NCBI GenBank assembly: GCA_964410965.1
Contig: CAYPIY010000004.1
Coordinates: forward strand, 1-64,000
Direction: 5' to 3'
Length of the DNA: 64,000 nt
Source of the DNA: JBBIRG01 sp964410965
Lineage (GTDB): Bacteria; CLD3; SB21; JBBIRG01
In this document: in pieces, positions 18,165 to 27,285 of the stretch
How the letters are laid out: each line of letters starts with the position of its first letter
Position numbering within the stretch: position 1 is the first letter of the stretch
Notes under the pieces: model-generated
Told to the model about the DNA's origin: nothing
What the model saw: only the letters and a program-made list of their open reading frames with translations
Database searches by the model: none
Made by a program: the position numbers and the translations under genes

Positions 18165-20690
18165 ATGTCCAGGGAAAATCAAAAGAAAGACAATTTAAAA
18201 AAAATCAAATCCACCACACTTAGAAACAAAGACAAGACCGGCATGAAATCATGGCAAAAGGACGCTCTGTCGGTATTGTTTATATACGTCGTAGTATTGT
18301 TTTTATTCAGTGAATTCGTATTCCAGAACAAAGTGTTCACTACCGGCGGGGACGTATCGACCAGTAAAGCCGTGAGTGCGGCCGGAAAAACACTAACGGA
18401 AAAGGAAGATCAATTTCCTCTCTGGTTTCCTTATATATTTTCGGGAATGCCTTCTTTCGCGAGCGGGATGTACGGTCCCGCGGATGATATTCCCATGATC
18501 AGATTACAGAAATATTTCAATCCGATGTATTACCTGAGCCAGGCGGCCAATGTGCTGTTCCTGTACAGGGAACATTCGTGGGAGGTTGCCATTTTCTTTT
18601 TCGCGGGATTATTCATGTTTGTTCTCGCGCGTTCGCTCGGTTTCAGTCAGCTGATTTCTCTGTGCGCATCCGTAGCGTATATGCTGAATAATTTTATGGT
18701 TGCGTCCGTAGCTGCGGGGCATGGCGGCAAATCGCTGACCATGGCTTATATCCCGCTTGTACTTTGGAGCGTTCTTCGCTTTTACAGGGAAAGAAACCTT
18801 CTGAACTGGTCCGTTATGGGATTCGTATTCGGGTCTTTTTTCATCAATCCCGGACATACGCAGGTCGTGTACTACGCTTTTCTTATGCTGGGGGTTTATT
18901 TCATTTTCATGATATTTGATAACTGGAAAACCGATAAAAAAATCATTGTACTGAACGGAACCGGGCTGTTTCTGGCCATGGCCGCAGGGCTGGGATTCGG
19001 AGCGCTGAGTTATTTTTCCCAGTATGTTTATTCCGATGTGACCATGCGGGCAGTAGCGCCTGCATTTGCCGAAGCCGGGGAAGTAGCGGCCGGAAGCGGA
19101 ATGACCTTTGATTACATCACCAACTGGTCATTCCACCCGCTGGAATCGGTCACCTTTTTCGTACCGGCCTTTTTCGGCCTTGAAAGCCCGTATTACTGGG
19201 GATGGATGACGTTTACTTCCTCCGCGTTTTATACCGGTTTACTGACCATGATCGCCGCCATTTTCGCGATCCTGTACCGCCGGAACCGGTTCACATGGTT
19301 TCTGATTACCCTCGCAATCATCGCCTGGCTGATCTCATTCGGGCGTTTTTTCGAGCCGTTTTTCAAGCTGATGTTGTCCGTTTTGCCGTTCTTCGATAAA
19401 TTCAGGGTTCCGTCGATGATTCTTTCTCTTTTTATGTTCGCCTTCTCTCTGCTGGCATGCTACGGACTGGATTTCCTCTTCAGCGAAAAGGAGGAAGACC
19501 GGAAAATCCATCAAAAAATCCAGAAAGGACTGTTATACACTCTTGTCGGCGCCGGCGTGCTGCTGGTTGTTGTGCTTTTGTTTAAGGACAGCCTGATGTC
19601 CTTCTTTTCTCTGCTTGCCGACGGTGACGATAAACGATACAACGCCCAGCAGCTGGATCAGCTGAAGCGCATGCGGCTTGACATCCTTGCCGGAGGGCTC
19701 ATCAAATTCAGCGTATTGCTGGGGATCATCCTCGCGCTGTTGTATTTTAAAATGAAAGATAAACTGTCCGCAGCGCTTGTCCTGCCCCTGCTGCTCGCAG
19801 TCCTGACCGTGGATATGGTCCTGATCAACAAGCCCGGACTGCGTCCGCAGCCTAAAACCGCGGTTGCCGGAGACCTGAGGGACAACGCTGCCATGCAGTT
19901 CATAAGAAAAGACACCACGCTGTTCCGAATATTCCCGGTGCATGAACATATCCAGCAGGGCTCGCCGGTATGGTCCAATTACAACCTGGAAAACATCGGC
20001 GGTTACAGCCCTACCAAAATGCGGATTTATCAGGACATCATCGATTTTTCGTTTTACAAGGGTCCGGACAAGGCCTTTCCGATTAACATGAATATCGTCA
20101 ACATGCTGAACGTCAAATACATGATCGCGAATGGACAGTTACCGGCAAGGGAGGAATTCAAGATCGCCCATATCGACCAGGCCGCCAAACTGCTGGTCTA
20201 TGAGAACACCGGCCGCCTGCCCCGCGCTTTCTTTGTAAAACGGGCGGATGTCCTGTCCGACAAAAAAGACGTATTGTACAGGCTGAACTCGCCCGATTTT
20301 AACCCTGCCGAATCGGCTATTCTCGAAACCAAACCTGAAGCGGACATCATCCCGTTCGATTCGGCCAGGGCAGCGGTCACTTCCTGGAAAACAAATGTCA
20401 TTACAATTGACGCTGAGACGGATCAGCCTTCCCTGCTAGTTCTGAGTGAAATTTATTACCCGCACGGATGGAAAGCCTTTGTGGACGGAAACGAAACTCA
20501 GATCTATAAAACCAATTATATCCTGCGATCGGTCTGCGTACCAAAGGGCAAACATACGGTTGAATTCCGGTTCGAACCCGCAGAGTTTTACCTGGGTCAG
20601 TGGGTCAGCACGATCACATTTTTCGGCGTCACGGGTCTGATGCTGTCCCTGGCCGGGATAACTTTCTACAGGAAACAAAAAAAGAACTGA
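18165..20690 (+). CDS. YfhO family multi-pass membrane protein
   Basis: 841 residues. After a basic N-terminus, a first membrane helix (DALSVLFIYVVVLFLFSEFV) is followed by about a dozen more up to residue ~560. Motifs include QFPLWFPYIFSGMPSF, YMLNNFMVASVAAGHGGKS and DKFRVPSMILSLFMF. A C-terminal soluble beta-rich domain (around SLLVLSEIYYPHGWKAFVDG) and a last helix complete it. This is the layout of YfhO, a GT-C-type glycosyltransferase-like protein; in Firmicutes YfhO is linked to lipoteichoic acid glycosylation, while FCB homologues are uncharacterised. Start chosen at 18165 because GAGGAAA precedes the ATG. The penicillin acylase and ispF genes follow closely on the same strand. Confidence 0.88.
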   Translation: MSRENQKKDNLKKIKSTTLRNKDKTGMKSWQKDALSVLFIYVVVLFLFSEFVFQNKVFTTGGDVSTSKAVSAAGKTLTEKEDQFPLWFPYIFSGMPSFASGMYGPADDIPMIRLQKYFNPMYYLSQAANVLFLYREHSWEVAIFFFAGLFMFVLARSLGFSQLISLCASVAYMLNNFMVASVAAGHGGKSLTMAYIPLVLWSVLRFYRERNLLNWSVMGFVFGSFFINPGHTQVVYYAFLMLGVYFIFMIFDNWKTDKKIIVLNGTGLFLAMAAGLGFGALSYFSQYVYSDVTMRAVAPAFAEAGEVAAGSGMTFDYITNWSFHPLESVTFFVPAFFGLESPYYWGWMTFTSSAFYTGLLTMIAAIFAILYRRNRFTWFLITLAIIAWLISFGRFFEPFFKLMLSVLPFFDKFRVPSMILSLFMFAFSLLACYGLDFLFSEKEEDRKIHQKIQKGLLYTLVGAGVLLVVVLLFKDSLMSFFSLLADGDDKRYNAQQLDQLKRMRLDILAGGLIKFSVLLGIILALLYFKMKDKLSAALVLPLLLAVLTVDMVLINKPGLRPQPKTAVAGDLRDNAAMQFIRKDTTLFRIFPVHEHIQQGSPVWSNYNLENIGGYSPTKMRIYQDIIDFSFYKGPDKAFPINMNIVNMLNVKYMIANGQLPAREEFKIAHIDQAAKLLVYENTGRLPRAFFVKRADVLSDKKDVLYRLNSPDFNPAESAILETKPEADIIPFDSARAAVTSWKTNVITIDAETDQPSLLVLSEIYYPHGWKAFVDGNETQIYKTNYILRSVCVPKGKHTVEFRFEPAEFYLGQWVSTITFFGVTGLMLSLAGITFYRKQKKN

Positions 20691-20717
20691 TACCGCCAAT
20701 GAAACCGGCAATGTGAA

Positions 20718-23222
20718 ATGATTTTGTTTTTTCGATGGAAGCGCTGGGTTGCAGGATTCGTATTCCTGGTTTTGCTTTCTGTGATCCTGACGTGCTGGAT
20801 CGGCAGAATGATACTGGTTAAATCGCTGCCCGAACTTTCCGGCGAAATCATGGCGGAGGGCATACGGGCGCCGGCTGAAGTATTCCGCGACGATTACGGC
20901 GTTGCCCATATTACCGCGGATAACGAACATGACCTGATGTTCATCGAAGGCTATATCCACGCCCAGGATCGGTTATGGCAGATGGATTTTTTCCGGCGCG
21001 CGGCAACCGGGCAATTATCCGAAGTCTTCGGATCGCGCACACTGCCCCTTGATAAAATCATGCGCACTATCGGAATTCATCGTTCAGCCGCCATGATCGC
21101 CGATTCGATGGACCGCCCGACCCTGTCCCTTCTTCAGTCGTATTGCGACGGTATCAATCATTTCCAGTTCACTCATGCCGACAACCTGCCGGATGAGTTT
21201 GTGTTAAGCGGGTACACGCCCCGGCACTGGGAAGCTGAACACTGCATCGCCATATCACGAATGGTGGCGTGGATGCTCAACATGGCCTGGTACGTCGACC
21301 TTACCTACGACGGGATCATCGACAGCGTGGGATACCGCAAGGCGCGTGAAATTTTTCCGGACCGCTCCTCGGGAACACCGGCGATCGTTCCGGGATGGAA
21401 ATTCAAAAACCGTTCCTTATATGATATCCCGGATACAGGTATAAACCAATATTCTTTACAGACAATGTCCGCTGTAAAAGCTGTCACCGGATTAACGCAG
21501 CTTCCGGATATTTTTTTTGAAACATTCGGTTTCGCTCATCTTTCCTCGGGCAGCAACAATTGGGTCATCCATGGCCGAAGAACTATCCATGGCAAACCTC
21601 TGATCGCAAACGACCCCCATCTGGCAGTCATGCTGCCGTCGCTGTGGTATGAAATCCACCTTTCCGGAGGAGAATTTGATGTTTCCGGATTCGGAATTCC
21701 CGGTCTTCCTTTTGTGATCATCGGCAACAACCGGAACATCGCATGGGGATTCACGAACGGAATGCTGGATGAGACGGACCTCTACGGAGAAATCATCAAG
21801 GATAAGAAATACCTGTTCAACGGATTATGGAAACCGCTGAAAAAAATCACAGAACAAATTGCGGTTCTCGATTCAGATACGGTCAGCCTGAACATTTACT
21901 CAACCCACAGGGGACCCGTCATCAGCGATCTCGTTGATGCTTCCGGAAATCCGAATGAAGGAATTTCCATAAAATGGATCGGCCTGGATTTCAGCGACGA
22001 GTTCAGGACCTTCAGCCTGATCAACCGGGCGAAATCATGGAACGATTTCCGTTATGCGGCCACATTTTACCGGCTTCCCGGCCAGAACACCCTTTACGCC
22101 GACGTCGAAGGAAATATCGGATACCTTTGCCTCGGCTCTGTTCCCATCAGACGGAAAGGCGATTATTTTACTCTTTTAAACGGTGTTACCGGACAATATG
22201 ACTGGAAAGGATATATTAATCCCGATGAAATGCCATTTCTGTACAATCCGGACAACGGTTTTATAGCTACGGCAAATAATCCAATTGTCGGCGAACAGAG
22301 GGGAACTTACCTTTCGGCTTACTGGGAACCGGATTCAAGAATCAGGCGGATTCAGCAACTCATCGAATCAAAAAACCGGATTTCCATGGACGATTGCAGG
22401 GACTTTCAGCTTGACTGCATCTCTATCCATGCCACCGATTTTCTTCCGTATTTACTCAAAGCCTGCTCAACAGACTCGCAGATCAATCCTGCTCACCCTG
22501 AACCAAAATCTTTAAACATCTATCAGGAAGCTTACCTGCTGCTGAAACACTGGAACGGAGAGATGTCCGCTGAAAGCCGTCCGGCCGTTATTTTTAACAA
22601 CTTCATGAGCATTCTGATTAAAAAAACTTTTCATGACGAAATGGGCGATTCGTTATTCCGGTCATTCGTCAGGCTGACGAATATTCCCATCCGCGCTGCC
22701 CAGTCCATTATCGAAAACGGAAAATCCGAATGGTGGGATAACCTCCGCACGCCCGGATATACTGAAACCCGGGACTACATCATCCGGGATTCTTTTCTTG
22801 AAGCGGTGGACGGACTGATACGCCGGTCAGGAAAAACAGCGGCAGCCGTGTCCTGGAAAGAATTTCATTCCATCAAATTCACCCATCCGTTTGGTTCCAT
22901 ATTTCCGTTGAACCATTATTTCAACAAGGGCCCATTCCCGGTCTCAGGAAATGCCACAACCGTCAATAAAACGGAATACGATTTCGCTTCCGCTGACTTC
23001 GTCACCACAGTAAGTTCCACCTTCAGGCGAATTGTAGATCTGAAAGACATACAGACCTCTTACAGCGCCATCCCGGCAGGCCAGAGCGGGCAGGCCATGA
23101 GCCCGTTTTATTTCGACCAGTTTCAGTTATGGACCTCCGGCCGCCTGAAGACCGTGGACATGCGCCATTCTTCTTTCCGTTCGCTGGAGCGTCACCTGAT
23201 TTTTTACCCAGATAAGAGGTAA
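20718..23222 (+). CDS. Penicillin acylase family (Ntn hydrolase) protein
   Basis: 834 residues. An N-terminal membrane anchor or signal (VAGFVFLVLLSVILTCWIG) precedes an alpha-chain region with EVFRDDYGVAHITADNEHDL and AQDRLWQMDFFRRAATGQLSE-type family sequence. The nucleophile is predicted as Ser279 in SSGSNNWVIHG, which after autocatalytic cleavage would be the N-terminus of the beta chain. Next come ANDPHLAVMLPSLWYEIHLS and GNNRNIAWGFTNG. The C-terminal ~250 residues carry the expected beta-chain end. Enzymes of this family hydrolyse amide bonds of penicillins, acyl-homoserine lactones or other N-acyl compounds in the periplasm; the substrate here is unknown. It lies 27 bp after the YfhO gene and 4 bp before ispF. 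Confidence 0.92.
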   Translation: MILFFRWKRWVAGFVFLVLLSVILTCWIGRMILVKSLPELSGEIMAEGIRAPAEVFRDDYGVAHITADNEHDLMFIEGYIHAQDRLWQMDFFRRAATGQLSEVFGSRTLPLDKIMRTIGIHRSAAMIADSMDRPTLSLLQSYCDGINHFQFTHADNLPDEFVLSGYTPRHWEAEHCIAISRMVAWMLNMAWYVDLTYDGIIDSVGYRKAREIFPDRSSGTPAIVPGWKFKNRSLYDIPDTGINQYSLQTMSAVKAVTGLTQLPDIFFETFGFAHLSSGSNNWVIHGRRTIHGKPLIANDPHLAVMLPSLWYEIHLSGGEFDVSGFGIPGLPFVIIGNNRNIAWGFTNGMLDETDLYGEIIKDKKYLFNGLWKPLKKITEQIAVLDSDTVSLNIYSTHRGPVISDLVDASGNPNEGISIKWIGLDFSDEFRTFSLINRAKSWNDFRYAATFYRLPGQNTLYADVEGNIGYLCLGSVPIRRKGDYFTLLNGVTGQYDWKGYINPDEMPFLYNPDNGFIATANNPIVGEQRGTYLSAYWEPDSRIRRIQQLIESKNRISMDDCRDFQLDCISIHATDFLPYLLKACSTDSQINPAHPEPKSLNIYQEAYLLLKHWNGEMSAESRPAVIFNNFMSILIKKTFHDEMGDSLFRSFVRLTNIPIRAAQSIIENGKSEWWDNLRTPGYTETRDYIIRDSFLEAVDGLIRRSGKTAAAVSWKEFHSIKFTHPFGSIFPLNHYFNKGPFPVSGNATTVNKTEYDFASADFVTTVSSTFRRIVDLKDIQTSYSAIPAGQSGQAMSPFYFDQFQLWTSGRLKTVDMRHSSFRSLERHLIFYPDKR

Positions 23223-23226
23223 CTTT

Positions 23227-23715
23227 ATGAAAGAAACAAGCCGGATCGGATTCGGTTTTGATGTGCACCGGCTGACGGAAGGCCGGAAGCTGGTGCTGGG
23301 AGGCGTGGAAATTCCATCGGAGAAAGGCCTGCTTGGGCATTCCGACGCCGACGTCCTCCTGCATGCTGTTTGCGACGCCCTTCTGGGAGCGCTGGCTCTT
23401 GGCGATATCGGAAAACATTTCCCCGACACCGACAACCGCTATAAGAATATTTCTAGCCTGAGTCTGCTCGGGCATGTGCACCGGCTGGTCTCAGATCTAG
23501 GTTATGTTGTCGTCAACATCGATGTCATGCTGGTCCTTGAACGACCCAAGATTGCCCCATATATACAGGCCATGAGAACGAACATCGCGGACACCCTCGA
23601 GATCTCGGCCGACCGCATATCGGTGAAGGCGACAACATCAGAGGGGCTCGGATTCACGGGTAAGGGCGAGGGCGCTGTCGCACAGGCTATAGTCATGCTT
23701 GATAAGCTCCCTTAA
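23227..23715 (+). CDS. ispF: 2-C-methyl-D-erythritol 2,4-cyclodiphosphate synthase
   Basis: 162 residues, the normal length. It carries the metal-binding Asp12 and His14 in GFGFDVHRL, LGHSDADVLLHAVCDALLGA, GDIGKHFPDTD, and the C-terminal KATTSEGLGFTGKGEG signature. IspF converts CDP-methyl-erythritol 2-phosphate to the cyclic diphosphate with release of CMP, in the MEP pathway of isoprenoid synthesis; it is a cytoplasmic zinc-dependent trimer. ispD is not adjacent. A GAGGT Shine-Dalgarno precedes the ATG, overlapping the end of the penicillin acylase gene, so the two are likely translationally linked. A terminator follows. Confidence 0.97.
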   Translation: MKETSRIGFGFDVHRLTEGRKLVLGGVEIPSEKGLLGHSDADVLLHAVCDALLGALALGDIGKHFPDTDNRYKNISSLSLLGHVHRLVSDLGYVVVNIDVMLVLERPKIAPYIQAMRTNIADTLEISADRISVKATTSEGLGFTGKGEGAVAQAIVMLDKLP

Positions 23716-23720
23716 ATCAA

Positions 23721-23744
23721 AAAAGCAGCCTTACGGCTGCTTTT
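23721..23744. terminator. Bidirectional terminator between ispF and glgC
   Basis: A perfect 10-bp stem AAAAGCAGCC / GGCTGCTTTT with a TTAC loop gives U-runs on both strands and sits between the convergent genes. Confidence 0.88.
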
Positions 23745-23766
23745 CACGCATCAGGTTTTATTCCTG

Positions 23767-25008
23767 TCACTTCAGTCTTGTGTTTTTCGCGACCACAACA
23801 ATTCCGCTGGGTGTCACCGTAAACATTCTTTTATCTTTTTCTGCGTCGTATCCTATTTCAAAGTCTTCCGGGATGTCGACATTCTTGTCAATAATCGCCT
23901 TTCGGATTTTCGCGCGACGGCCGATACTCACATTATTGAACAAAATGGATTCCTCGACGACCGAATAACTGTGCACATGCACATTCGGAGACAGGATCGA
24001 ACGGATCACCTTTCCGCCGCTGATGATGCATCCGCCGGAAACGACGGAGTCAAGGCAAACGCCCGCGCGCCCGCTGCCCTGAAAATCGCTGAACACGGTT
24101 TTCGCAGGCGGGTACTGTCCCTGGTCTGTATGGATCGGCCAGTCAAAATCATAAAGGTTGAATACCGGTGAAACATTGACCAGGTCCATGCTGGTATCGT
24201 AATAACTTTCCAGCGTCCCGATATCGCGCCAGTAGGGCTTGTCTTTCTTGTTCAGATCCTCAAAATTATAGGCAAAAACCCTTCGGGTCTTCAGCATGTC
24301 CGGTATCACGTTTTTTCCGAAGTCATGCTGGGAATCTTTCTTTTTCGCGTCGTCGATCAGCACATGGGCCATTGTATTGGCATTGAAAATATATATCCCC
24401 ATGTTGACATAACACGCATCCGGCCGATTTGGAATCGTTTTTGGATCTTTGGGTTTTTCCTGGAACTCAATGATCCGGTTTTCATGATCCACTGCCATCA
24501 CACCGAACTGATGGGCAAGGTCCTTTTCGATTTCAATGCCGGATACGGTGAGGTCCGCTTTGCGTTCGATATGATACTGAAGCATTTGCAGGTAATCCAT
24601 TTTGTATATGTGATCGCCGGACAAGATGACCACATATTCGGGGCTTTCATCCTGAAGGAGGTGCAGGTTCTGGAAAACCGCATCCGCCGTGCCCTGATAC
24701 CAGTGATTGGCCGTACGGAACTGCGGAGGCATGCAATAGATAAATTCACCCATTTCCCCGTTCAGGAAACTCCAGCCCTCCCGGACATGGGTATCCAGAG
24801 AGTGCGATTTATACTGGGTAATGAGGTAAACTTTCCGGAAACCTGAATTCAGGACGTTGGAAAGAGTGAAATCAATAATACGGTATTTGCCGCCGAACGG
24901 CACCGCAGGCTTCGACCGGTCTTTAGTAAGCGGATAAAGTCGTTCACCCTGGCCACCGGCCAGAATGATCGTAATGGTTTTCCTGAAAAGCGAAGATGAA
25001 ATGCCCAT
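23767..25008 (-). CDS. glgC: Glucose-1-phosphate adenylyltransferase
   Basis: 413 residues. The nucleotidyltransferase signature IILAGGQGERLYPLTKDRSK is followed by PAVPFGGKYRIIDFTLSN, and the substrate-binding region YRGTADAV-type is written here as WYQGTADAVFQN. VILSGDHIYKMDY and a C-terminal left-handed beta-helix of hexapeptide repeats follow (VVSGGCIISGGKVI, SPNVHVHSYSVVEESIL). It makes ADP-glucose from ATP and glucose-1-phosphate, the committed step of bacterial glycogen synthesis in the cytoplasm. No other glg gene is in the window. It is convergent with ispF, and ada lies upstream on the same strand with a 128-bp gap. Confidence 0.96.
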   Translation of the reverse strand: MGISSSLFRKTITIILAGGQGERLYPLTKDRSKPAVPFGGKYRIIDFTLSNVLNSGFRKVYLITQYKSHSLDTHVREGWSFLNGEMGEFIYCMPPQFRTANHWYQGTADAVFQNLHLLQDESPEYVVILSGDHIYKMDYLQMLQYHIERKADLTVSGIEIEKDLAHQFGVMAVDHENRIIEFQEKPKDPKTIPNRPDACYVNMGIYIFNANTMAHVLIDDAKKKDSQHDFGKNVIPDMLKTRRVFAYNFEDLNKKDKPYWRDIGTLESYYDTSMDLVNVSPVFNLYDFDWPIHTDQGQYPPAKTVFSDFQGSGRAGVCLDSVVSGGCIISGGKVIRSILSPNVHVHSYSVVEESILFNNVSIGRRAKIRKAIIDKNVDIPEDFEIGYDAEKDKRMFTVTPSGIVVVAKNTRLK

Positions 25009-25136
25009 ATCTGAACCTCTATTGTTTTATAGAAAACACGAAATGTCCTGTTAATCTAATCAAATGGCAAAAAAAGGGCAATACTTTTTTAAGATAAAAT
25101 ATTTCAGACACCAGCTGATGTACGTATTCGCAGGAT

Positions 25137-26177
25137 CTATAAATGTCCCGATTCAAGATCCAGCAAATATTTTTTTCTCCAGAGTCCCCCGCCGTAACCT
25201 GTCAGTTGCCCGTCGGCTCCGATTACCCTGTGGCACGGTATGATAACGGCGATGCGGTTATCACCATTGGCCCGTGCCACCGCGCGGACAGCCTTCATAT
25301 CGCCTACGGCTTTGGCCTGTTCCCCGTACGACCGCGTATGACCGTAAGGTATGGTCATTAATTGCCTCCAGACTCCGAGCTGAAAATCAGTTCCCCGCAT
25401 ATCCAGCGGAACCGTGAAAATCCTGAGCTTTCCGGAAAAATACAAATGCATTTCTTTTTCCAGGGCCGCAATAAACTGATGGGTTCCCTGAACGAGTTCG
25501 GCCCTGTATAATTTGCGGATCTGCGAACTTTCCGTTTCCAGCATACGGCGGTCGAGAAACTCCAGCAGACAAATTCCTTTATCTGTCGCACCTGCAATCA
25601 TGGGTCCCACGGGCGTTGACAGGTTCCGGATCAGAATAATATTCTGTTTTCCGGTATCCGATGGATTGATATTCATATGTTTCTTAAACGCCTCTGTAAA
25701 CCCGCTTACGGATTCATATCCCGAATGATATGCCGTTTGCATTATGGTATCGCCGTCCCTCAATCGTCCAAACGCCTTGCCGACCCGAAGGGAACGGAGA
25801 AACGCCTGAAACGTCATGCCGTGATTTTTATTAAACCATCGTCTAACTCCCGAAGGATCAAGTCCCCGGTTTCGCAAATCCTGGTCCTTTAGACGGTACA
25901 ATTCATGGGTCTCGATGTCTTCGAGCAATTGCTGTAATTCGGGCGGCGCTTTCGCCGAGGCTTCCAGCGGCCTGCATTTTTTGCATGGCCGGTAACCCGC
26001 GAGCAGAGCTTCCCGGACGGATGAGAAATACTGAACGTGTTCCACTTTAGGTTTCCTCGCATGACAGACGGGACGGCAGAATATTCCCGTAGTGGTAATC
26101 CCGGCAAAAAAGATGCCTTCATACGAACTGTCCTTATTCAATAAGGCATGATACATTTCTTCACGGGTAGGCAGCAT
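25137..26177 (-). CDS. ada: Ada: bifunctional transcriptional activator / methylated-DNA-protein cysteine methyltransferase
   Basis: About 346 residues from the ATG at 26177. The N-terminal zinc domain has FFAGITTTGIFCRPVCHARK and CKKC, giving the four zinc cysteines with the phosphotriester acceptor in FCRPVC. A degenerate AraC-type helix-turn-helix follows (MQTAYHSGYESVSGFTEAFKK). The C-terminal methyltransferase carries the acceptor Cys in VIIPCHRVIGADGQLTGYGG. Ada repairs O6-methylguanine and methyl phosphotriesters by irreversible transfer to itself and, when methylated, activates transcription. The frame extends to a TTG at 26234 and an ATG at 26216, but GAGGA lies upstream of 26177. 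A partner alkA is not adjacent. Confidence 0.95.
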   Translation of the reverse strand: MLPTREEMYHALLNKDSSYEGIFFAGITTTGIFCRPVCHARKPKVEHVQYFSSVREALLAGYRPCKKCRPLEASAKAPPELQQLLEDIETHELYRLKDQDLRNRGLDPSGVRRWFNKNHGMTFQAFLRSLRVGKAFGRLRDGDTIMQTAYHSGYESVSGFTEAFKKHMNINPSDTGKQNIILIRNLSTPVGPMIAGATDKGICLLEFLDRRMLETESSQIRKLYRAELVQGTHQFIAALEKEMHLYFSGKLRIFTVPLDMRGTDFQLGVWRQLMTIPYGHTRSYGEQAKAVGDMKAVRAVARANGDNRIAVIIPCHRVIGADGQLTGYGGGLWRKKYLLDLESGHL

Positions 26178-26365
26178 ATTCTTCCTCGCATACTTTGTTT
26201 CTATAAATGTATTCATATTTCCGTCATTTGCCAACCGATAATTGAGCAGGTAATTTTATTTTTGAACCTTCCTAAAAACGGACCCGCATTCAGTATCCGA
26301 CAGTATGCCTTTTACCGCCGTATTCGACCGCTTAACCATGTTAAAAGCATTTTACCGATAATTGA

Positions 26366-26395
26366 TTGCCATCGTACGTTTGTATCTCCTATATT
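26366..26395 (+). promoter_or_regulatory. Possible promoter of the 26.5 kb methyltransferase gene
   Basis: TTGCCA at 26366-26371 and TATATT at 26390-26395 are separated by 18 bp; the start would be near 26402, about 90 nt before the ATG. The rest of the 26235-26493 divergent gap also holds two copies of ACCGATAATTGA (see findings). Confidence 0.35.
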
Positions 26396-26493
26396 ACATG
26401 TGCCCGGAGAACGCCTTCTGTTAAGGTTTCAGAAACATTCCGCCGGAAACGACGTACACGATCTTAACAAATGAATACAGCCGGAGAATCCTC

Positions 26494-27198
26494 ATGACAA
26501 CCCAGTTATCTGTCCCTCAACGCCCGCTGAAAGGAATCATTCCTCATTCCCATGCGGAACGGCTTTGCAAATGCTACGACATGGCTCAGCCAGCATTCCT
26601 GTATGATATGCACGAAGAGGTTGCCGTTGTTCTCAAGCGCCTCCTCCCGTCGGATGTGACGCTTGTAGCTGGATGCGGTTACGGGAGAATCTTACCGGAA
26701 CTGGCCCGTTCGGCAAAATTCGTCATGGGAATCGATCCCGTCCGTGACAATATCAGGTACGGTCGCGAATGGCTGAAGAAAATCCACAACTGCCTTCTTC
26801 TTGAAATGAACGCCGATACGATGTCCTATGCGGACTGCTTTTTCAATAAGGTCATCTGCATACAGAACAGCCTTTCCGTATTCAAGTCCGATCCCGTCCG
26901 CATTATCAGGGAATTCCTGAGAGTCGCCAGGAAAAACGGCGAAATCATCCTTTCCGTATATTCCGGTAATTACTGGGACGATCATCTTGCATGGCATGAA
27001 ATCAAATCAAGGAACGGTTTGATCGCTGAAATCGATTATGCCCGTACCAAACCCGGCCGTCTTGTCTGTAAAGACGGGAACGCCTTTAACATGCTGACTC
27101 CTGAATTTGTCAGCGAAATGGCCAATCTTCTAAAAACAGATTTGATCATAGAAAAAGTGAATGAGCGTTGTTCATTTCACATCCTGAGAAAAACCTGA
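26494..27198 (+). CDS. Class I SAM-dependent methyltransferase
   Basis: 234 residues. The Rossmann-fold SAM motif I is VTLVAGCGYGRILPELA, with the acidic ribose-binding residue after strand beta-2 in VMGIDPVRDNIRYG. Later motifs are EMNADTMSYADCFFNKVICI and REFLRVARKNGEIILSVY. The GCGYGR core resembles UbiE/Methyltransf_11 proteins. The substrate cannot be inferred. GGAGA lies about 8 nt before the ATG. A TPR lipoprotein gene follows 87 bp downstream on the same strand and may be co-transcribed. The protein is cytoplasmic, with no signal peptide. Confidence 0.85.
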   Translation: MTTQLSVPQRPLKGIIPHSHAERLCKCYDMAQPAFLYDMHEEVAVVLKRLLPSDVTLVAGCGYGRILPELARSAKFVMGIDPVRDNIRYGREWLKKIHNCLLLEMNADTMSYADCFFNKVICIQNSLSVFKSDPVRIIREFLRVARKNGEIILSVYSGNYWDDHLAWHEIKSRNGLIAEIDYARTKPGRLVCKDGNAFNMLTPEFVSEMANLLKTDLIIEKVNERCSFHILRKT

Positions 27199-27285
27199 AA
27201 AAGGAAAACTTGGAACGATCGATTAATATTTCGGAAGGCAACAGGACAGAATATCTTATCCTAAACCAAAATAAACGGAGGATTT

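Noticed and set aside
18056..18223. 55-codon lysine-rich frame upstream of the YfhO gene
   Set aside because: It overlaps the YfhO start, lacks a ribosome binding site and reflects poly-A/T-rich leader sequence.
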